From NCBI RefSeq assembly GCF_037055325.1, contig NZ_CP146373.1:3224001-3288000 (forward strand): 64,000 nt of DNA. Direction: 5' to 3'. The DNA comes from Arachnia propionica. GTDB lineage: Bacteria > Actinomycetota > Actinomycetes > Propionibacteriales > Propionibacteriaceae. Below the pieces are notes generated by a model. The model was not told the DNA's origin. It saw only the letters and a list, made by a program, of their open reading frames with translations, and did not search any database. Below are positions 59,151 through 64,000 of the stretch, piece after piece. Each line of letters opens with the position of its first letter. Positions within the stretch are counted from its first letter, which is position 1. Position numbers and translations under genes: made by a program.

Positions 59151-60068
59151 ATGACTGATCTGCTCGTCACCACCCTGGACGATGGGGTCGCGACTCTCAC
59201 CCTCAACCGTCCCAAAGCCATCAACTCACTCAACCTGGAGATGCTCCAGGCAGCACACGAGATCCTCACCTCGTGGGCCCACGACGATTCGGTACGGGAG
59301 GTAGTGCTCCGCGGCGAGGGGGCGCGCGGATTCAGCGCAGGAGCCGATGTGCGGGAGTTGTCGCAGGCCATCAGTGGCAATGGACCCTGGCTGAGGTTCC
59401 TGGAGGTCGAGTACCTGCTCGACCTGATCGTCGCCCAGTTTCCGAAGCACGTCACCGCCCACCTCAACGGCATCACCATGGGCGGCGGTCTGGGTCTGAC
59501 GGTCAACGCCGACCGGCGAATAGTGGGTTCGTCGACGCTGATGGCGATGCCGGAGACGAAGATCGGTTTCTTCCCGGACGCGGGTGTCATGTACTGGCTG
59601 GCGCGGGCCGGGGCTCTGGGCACCCACATGGCGCTCACCTCCGGCACGATCGGCGGGGGCGACGCTCTGCGCATCAACCTGGCCGACGAGTCGTCCGACG
59701 GCGATCTGCCCGCCCCGCTGTCGGAGGCCGCCTGGATCCAGGAGTGCTACACCGGGGACGACCCGGTCGAGATCGCACACCGGCTCGAGGAGCACCCCGA
59801 CCAGGCCGCCCAGCAGGCGGGTCGTGAGCTGCGGGCTCGCTCACCGTTTGCGGTTCACGTCGCGCTGCGGGCGCTGCGACGGGCCGCCACTCTTGACTTG
59901 AACGGTGTGCTGCACCAGGACCTTCGGCTCGCGGAACACATGATCCCCGTCGATTTCGTCGAGGGCGTGCGCGCGCTCCTGATCGACAAGGACAACCAGC
60001 CCGCCTGGCGCTACGCCACCCTGGAGGACGTGCCGGCCCGGGTCGTCGATGAGGTCTTCGCCTACTGA
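59151..60068 (+). CDS. 3-hydroxyisobutyryl-CoA hydrolase / enoyl-CoA hydratase family protein
   Basis: 305 aa from ATG 59151. Crotonase fold: TLNRPKAINSLNLEML, then the CoA/oxyanion segment GFSAGADVRELSQ, NGITMGGGLGLTVNADRRI and the catalytic MPETKIGFFPDAG. The C-terminal VDFVEGVRALLIDKDNQPAW with a preceding LAEHMIP is characteristic of 3-hydroxyisobutyryl-CoA hydrolases (valine degradation). It is somewhat shorter than typical (about 340-370 aa). Adjacent to a peptidase, no other valine-pathway genes are seen, so its role here is a family-based guess. Confidence 0.8.
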   Translation: MTDLLVTTLDDGVATLTLNRPKAINSLNLEMLQAAHEILTSWAHDDSVREVVLRGEGARGFSAGADVRELSQAISGNGPWLRFLEVEYLLDLIVAQFPKHVTAHLNGITMGGGLGLTVNADRRIVGSSTLMAMPETKIGFFPDAGVMYWLARAGALGTHMALTSGTIGGGDALRINLADESSDGDLPAPLSEAAWIQECYTGDDPVEIAHRLEEHPDQAAQQAGRELRARSPFAVHVALRALRRAATLDLNGVLHQDLRLAEHMIPVDFVEGVRALLIDKDNQPAWRYATLEDVPARVVDEVFAY

Positions 60069-60124
60069 CAGAAAATCCCTCGCGAGGTACCGCCGCGGCC
60101 TTTCCGTGACTAGGCTCGTGTTCC

Positions 60125-62242
60125 ATGAGTGATGACCAGTCCCGCAATCCCGGTCTACCCGCCCGCGACGGCTCCACCGACCCGTGGCTGTGGCTCGAGG
60201 ACGTGACCGGCGAGGACGCGCTGGGGTGGGTGCGTGAACGCAACACACGTGCCGAGGGGGAGCTCGACGCGAACAACGATGTGACGGCCCTGGCCGCGGA
60301 GCTGAAAGCGATCCTCGACTCCCCGGCAAACATCCCGAACGTGGTGCGCCGCGGCGACCAGCTGTACAACTTCTGGACCGACGCGGAGCACCCGCGGGGG
60401 CTGTGGCGGCGCACGTCGCTCGACTCGTACCGCACCGAGGAGCCCGACTGGGAGGTGCTGATCGACGTCGATGCCCTCAACGCGGCAGAGCAGGAGGACT
60501 GGGTGTGGCACGGCGCCACCGTGCTGCGCCCCGAGGAGGGGCAGCCGTGGCGACATGCCCTGATCGCCCTGTCCCACGGCGGCTCCGACGCAGACGTCAC
60601 CCGTGAGTTCGATCTGGTCACCAAACGATTCGTGCCCGCTTCCGAGGGCGGTTTCGAGCGGCCCGACGCCAAGGGCAGCCTCAGTTGGATCGATACCGAG
60701 ACGGTGTTCGTCTCCACCGACTTCGGGCCCGAGAGCGTCAGCAGTTCCGGGTATCCCTTGCAGGTGCGCCGCTGGCGTCGAGGAACGCCGATGTCGGAGG
60801 CGACTCTCGTCCACCAGGGCGAACCGACGGACATGCAGGTCGGTGCGGGTCGCGATCACGTGCCGGGTTTCGTGCGCGACTGGGTCTACCAGGTCCGCGG
60901 CTTCTACGACTACGACCTGTTCCTGCTAAACCCCGACGACTCCCTGACCCTGATCGACGTCCCCTCCGACTGCACGGCTTCCCCCCACCGCGACCTGCTG
61001 CTGCTCACTCCCCGCACCGACTGGGAGGTCGACGACGTGCTGGTGCCTGCGGGATCCCTCGCGGTGGCGCGACTGGATTCGTTCCTGCCCGGCTGGGAAG
61101 GAAAGGGGCCGCGCGTGCGAGTGCTATTCGCCCCGTCCAGGTCAACGTCGATCGCGGATTTCTTCGTCACCCGGAACTTCATCGTGGTCACGGCCCAGGA
61201 GGACGTCCGCACCTACCTGCTGGTGTTCCACAACGACGGCGAGCAGTGGCAGTCGCACCGCATCCACCGCGATCTACCCGGCACGGTGTGGGCCTCGGCA
61301 GTTGACGACGTCGAGGGCGACGAACTGTGGATCACGGCCACGGGTTTTCTCCAGCCACCGACGCTGTACCTGGGTGATCTGGCGCCCCTGCTGACAGGAG
61401 ATGAGCCGGCGCCGCTGGTGAGGATGAAGGCGGAGCCGTCACACTTTGACGTCACGGGGCTGGAGGTGAGCCAGCACTTCGCGATCAGCGACGACGGCAC
61501 GCGCGTGCCGTACTTCCAGATCGGTCGCGCCGACCTACCCCCGGCCTGGGACAACCCGACCCTGCTCGGGGGATACGGCGGTTTCGAGGTGTCGATGTCA
61601 CCGCAGTACGGACCGCTGACGGGCAAGGCGTGGCTGGAGCGGGGCGGCACCCACGTGGTCGCGAACATCCGCGGCGGCGGTGAATACGGCCCGGCCTGGC
61701 ACCAGGCCGCTCTGAAGGAGCACCGGCACCGCGCCTACGAAGATTTCGCGGCGGTCGCGCGGGATCTCGTCGCCCGTGGCGTGACCACCCGGGAGCGCCT
61801 GGCCTGCCTGGGAGGCTCAAACGGCGGCCTGCTCACGGGCAACATGCTCACCAGGTATCCGGGTCTGTTCGGGGCGGTGGTGATCCAGGTTCCGTTGCTC
61901 GACATGCGCCGCTACACGAAGCTCCTGGCCGGGGCGTCGTGGATCGCCGAGTACGGCGACCCCGACACCGACGACTGGGACTACATCCGCACCTTCAGCC
62001 CCTACCACCTCCTGGAGGAGTCGGCGGACTACCCGGCGACGCTGGTGACCACCTCCACCCGCGACGATCGCGTCCACCCGGGCCACGCCCGCAAGTTCAC
62101 GGCGGCCCTGGAGACCATCGGAGCCGACGTCCGCTACTGGGAGAACACGGAAGGCGGCCACGGAGGGGCAGCCGACAACGCCCAACAGGCCTGGATGAAC
62201 GCCCTGATCTGGGCCTTCCTGCACCACACCATAGGCCGCTGA
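60125..62242 (+). CDS. Prolyl oligopeptidase family (S9A) serine peptidase
   Basis: 705 aa from ATG 60125. The N-terminal half is a beta-propeller (PWLWLEDVTGEDALGWVRERN at the start, typical of the family). The C-terminal alpha/beta-hydrolase domain has the nucleophile Ser in CLGGSNGGLLTGNML, Asp in TSTRDDRVHPGHARKF and His in NTEGGHGGAADNAQQ. No signal peptide, so it is cytoplasmic and cleaves Pro-containing oligopeptides after import. The lid-propeller length is normal. It is a single gene; no terminator hairpin was obvious. Confidence 0.9.
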   Translation: MSDDQSRNPGLPARDGSTDPWLWLEDVTGEDALGWVRERNTRAEGELDANNDVTALAAELKAILDSPANIPNVVRRGDQLYNFWTDAEHPRGLWRRTSLDSYRTEEPDWEVLIDVDALNAAEQEDWVWHGATVLRPEEGQPWRHALIALSHGGSDADVTREFDLVTKRFVPASEGGFERPDAKGSLSWIDTETVFVSTDFGPESVSSSGYPLQVRRWRRGTPMSEATLVHQGEPTDMQVGAGRDHVPGFVRDWVYQVRGFYDYDLFLLNPDDSLTLIDVPSDCTASPHRDLLLLTPRTDWEVDDVLVPAGSLAVARLDSFLPGWEGKGPRVRVLFAPSRSTSIADFFVTRNFIVVTAQEDVRTYLLVFHNDGEQWQSHRIHRDLPGTVWASAVDDVEGDELWITATGFLQPPTLYLGDLAPLLTGDEPAPLVRMKAEPSHFDVTGLEVSQHFAISDDGTRVPYFQIGRADLPPAWDNPTLLGGYGGFEVSMSPQYGPLTGKAWLERGGTHVVANIRGGGEYGPAWHQAALKEHRHRAYEDFAAVARDLVARGVTTRERLACLGGSNGGLLTGNMLTRYPGLFGAVVIQVPLLDMRRYTKLLAGASWIAEYGDPDTDDWDYIRTFSPYHLLEESADYPATLVTTSTRDDRVHPGHARKFTAALETIGADVRYWENTEGGHGGAADNAQQAWMNALIWAFLHHTIGR

Positions 62243-62457
62243 CCGACACCACGAAACCCGCCCCGGTCCGGCCCACATCCGGTTCGCTGGCCTTCCTGCG
62301 GCTCGCCAGCCCTGTCGTCGTCCGCCAGCCCACCCGACGGAAACGCCAGCCTTACGGACAAACGCCAGCGCTACAGCGCAAGCAAACGACCGCAAGGCAA
62401 GCGAACCATCAGGGGTACATTCCTAAATTTTTAAACATCTATCAAGAATCGACCGGT

Positions 62458-63384
62458 TTAACCTTTCGCATGCTGACCCTCGATCATGGCCCCGGATATC
62501 CGAGGAATCATCCAAGCTAAACCCGTCGCGATATAAGTAACAGCCAAAGCCCAGCTAGGCTGATTCGATTTGAAAGGCTTCGAGTCTATTAGCGCCATAA
62601 GGCATGTAAGTGAAATTATTACAGCGGGGACTAGGGCCAAGGCCGTCCAGGCCCCCATCACACTTAAGACCAAATACGAAACATATCTTGGAATCAAAGA
62701 TATTTCTGAATCGAACATCAGATCCAACAAAGATAGCGTAGCAATAACTATTAATACGGCAGCTACGGTAGCCGTATAGAGGAATGGGCGAAAATATATC
62801 ATATCGAAGAATTCCGATGGTTTAAGAGTCGTTCTATCGGCACTATTTGCATCCCCATTCGCATAGGGCACTCCGGTCACGAATTGAAAGCACTGACTCA
62901 AGTAAAGACCTCCAATTACATATAGCCCGTGTGCGATGGCAACCTTCAACGCTCGCACTGCTTTAGGAGAGTTCCAGTTTTTTACGGTCTCTATCATCGT
63001 TGTCAGTCCGCGCCCTACTGCCCGCATGGCCTGAAACCACTGGACCACTTGCCAAATAGCATAGAAAAATAGCACTGCAGATACTGGAGCACCTAGTATT
63101 AGCGCCAATTTAACCAAGATGTCATCAGGATTTGGAATAGGGCTAAGCATTATCATTTTCTTTGTAGTGCCACCATCTGGAAGTTTATTCACAGCCCTAT
63201 CGAGTGCAGCTTTACCAAGGGCGCCACTGCTCGGAGGATGGTCTGGGAATACTCCTTCTGGATTCTGTTTTCTCATGCCTTGTACTGCATCGTCAACACA
63301 GGTAGCACCAACAACCCCCTCCCCGACAAAAACTGTTGCTATGACCCTCTGACACCGTAACCCGCCCGCAATGATGAACTTCAC
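62458..63384 (-). CDS. AT-rich multi-pass membrane protein, unknown
   Basis: 308 aa from GTG 63384. The N-terminal 90 residues are soluble (RVIATVFVGEGVVGATCVDD, a Cys-containing segment); several membrane helices follow (LALILGAPVSAVLFFYAIW, ALKVAIAHGLYVIGGLYL, LYTATVAAVLIVIATLSLLDLMF, YVSYLVLSVMGAWTALALVPAVIISL) and a final one near the C-terminus. No family recognised. Base composition and A/T-ending codons are unlike the rest of the window, a sign of recent acquisition. It is followed by another AT-rich membrane gene on the same strand, probably one transcript. Confidence 0.6.
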   Translation of the reverse strand: MKFIIAGGLRCQRVIATVFVGEGVVGATCVDDAVQGMRKQNPEGVFPDHPPSSGALGKAALDRAVNKLPDGGTTKKMIMLSPIPNPDDILVKLALILGAPVSAVLFFYAIWQVVQWFQAMRAVGRGLTTMIETVKNWNSPKAVRALKVAIAHGLYVIGGLYLSQCFQFVTGVPYANGDANSADRTTLKPSEFFDMIYFRPFLYTATVAAVLIVIATLSLLDLMFDSEISLIPRYVSYLVLSVMGAWTALALVPAVIISLTCLMALIDSKPFKSNQPSWALAVTYIATGLAWMIPRISGAMIEGQHAKG

Positions 63385-63407
63385 AAAACTTTCTTACATA
63401 GCGCTTA

Positions 63408-64000
63408 TCAGCAAAGCTTTCTAAAAAGAATTCTCATCCACGCAAAGACAGCATATCCGGCACAGAATGCAAGAACTGATAGACTCATGTGCCACCGCGG
63501 CTGAAACTGCTGAGCGCCATAGTTACTGAACTCAAACAAACTCCATAGCTCAAAGCTGCACCAAAATCCCACGATTGCTGAACTAGAGATCCCAACAACA
63601 AAATCAGGAATGACTATCACTCCAAGCATGAAAGCATAGGTGAGAACAGGAAGAAGCCATTGCGGGTGAGACTCCCACACAAAAGTAAGGCCAAATGGAT
63701 TCTTCATAAAATCAATCACTGCAAGGGAACCGAGTCCAGCCATTATGGACGAACCAACGCTACGGACACGACTTCTTTTCCGCAGCGAGAAAATAGAATA
63801 ATGAATAACTATGGAGATAGTAACTGCAGCAAGTACAGTCCAAGCACTCCAATTATCCCATTTCCAATGGGCAATCGCCAGAACTGACAGAACACCTCCA
63901 ATAAGTCCATGGATAGCATTGTAGAAGCTATTTGACAGATTTTTAGACACCTCTAATGTCGCGAGTAATCCTGTCAGTGTTCCGAAAATAAAAACTAGAG
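63408..64000 (-). CDS. AT-rich multi-pass membrane protein, open at right edge
   Basis: The first in-frame start inside the window is GTG 63950 (180 aa), but the frame stays open to the edge (LVFIFGTLTGLLATLEVSKN before it). The gene may therefore begin outside, and only a partial product is certain. It has five hydrophobic segments, including AIHGLIGGVLSVLAIAHW, WTVLAAVTISIVIHYSIF and WLLPVLTYAFMLGVIVIPDFVVGISSSAIVGF, and a basic loop LRKRSRVRS. Codon use is A/T-rich as in its downstream neighbour. Function unknown; possibly part of an acquired module continuing to the right. Confidence 0.6.
   Translation of the reverse strand, partial: LVFIFGTLTGLLATLEVSKNLSNSFYNAIHGLIGGVLSVLAIAHWKWDNWSAWTVLAAVTISIVIHYSIFSLRKRSRVRSVGSSIMAGLGSLAVIDFMKNPFGLTFVWESHPQWLLPVLTYAFMLGVIVIPDFVVGISSSAIVGFWCSFELWSLFEFSNYGAQQFQPRWHMSLSVLAFCAGYAVFAWMRILFRKLC

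Overview
The window looks like chromosome of a high-GC Gram-positive actinobacterium, most likely a member of the Propionibacteriaceae (Arachnia/Pseudopropionibacterium-like). The basis is the strong G/C third-position bias, GTG/TTG starts, a membrane H+-pyrophosphatase, the ponA-GT87 gene pair, WXG100-type secretion substrates and an Erm(X)-like methylase. No rRNA, phage module or CRISPR array was seen. The only RNA gene found is tRNA-Pro(CGG).

Left part (1-24 kb): a serine protease cut by the window edge, a small putative lipoprotein, an ISAs1-family transposase remnant, PAC2 and Atg22/MFS genes, and an orphan cluster of type VII secretion (WXG100-like) substrates (4989-7168). Housekeeping genes follow: SRPBCC, hppA, DUF4282, a FemX-like peptidyltransferase paired with an alanine-racemase-like protein, and a GT87-like membrane protein after the class A PBP. 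Between 17.9 and 22.6 kb lies a CHAT protease / RyR-domain / PGDYG-like module with a second, truncated RyR gene. It resembles a nucleotide-sensing or conflict system.

Middle (24.7-34.6 kb): an accessory patch contains a 5'-truncated beta-helix gene, an XRE-ImmA/IrrE regulator that lacks its catalytic glutamate, VapBC and a DUF4143 fragment. The regulator is flanked by two direct copies of a 77-bp repeat. A third copy sits at 52.97 kb, beside another 5'-truncated gene. Core genes follow: YibE/F, rhomboid, a PBP lipoprotein and TerC.

Right part (35-64 kb): a second type VII substrate cluster includes a protein with a five-fold 7-residue C-terminal repeat. Next come acetolactate decarboxylase and a TetR/epimerase divergon. 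An accessory region (40.3-51.8 kb) holds three full and one internally deleted Tat-exported esterase paralogs, an erm methylase with an 18-codon RLR-type leader peptide and attenuator, a MarA-like regulator, two small secreted two-Cys peptides and a bacterial-PH-domain operon. A palindrome ATACA-N4-TGTAT lies in the promoters of three of the four esterase genes and of the PH operon, suggesting one regulator controls them. After that come deoA, tRNA-Pro, an unknown 419-aa protein, MntR/MntP, a SorC-type regulator, an acyl-CoA hydrolase/hydratase, a prolyl oligopeptidase and two AT-rich membrane-protein genes, the last one open at the right edge.

Most coordinates come from open reading frames. 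Starts were moved where a ribosome binding site or family N-terminus argued for it. No database search was run, so family calls rest on motif recognition.
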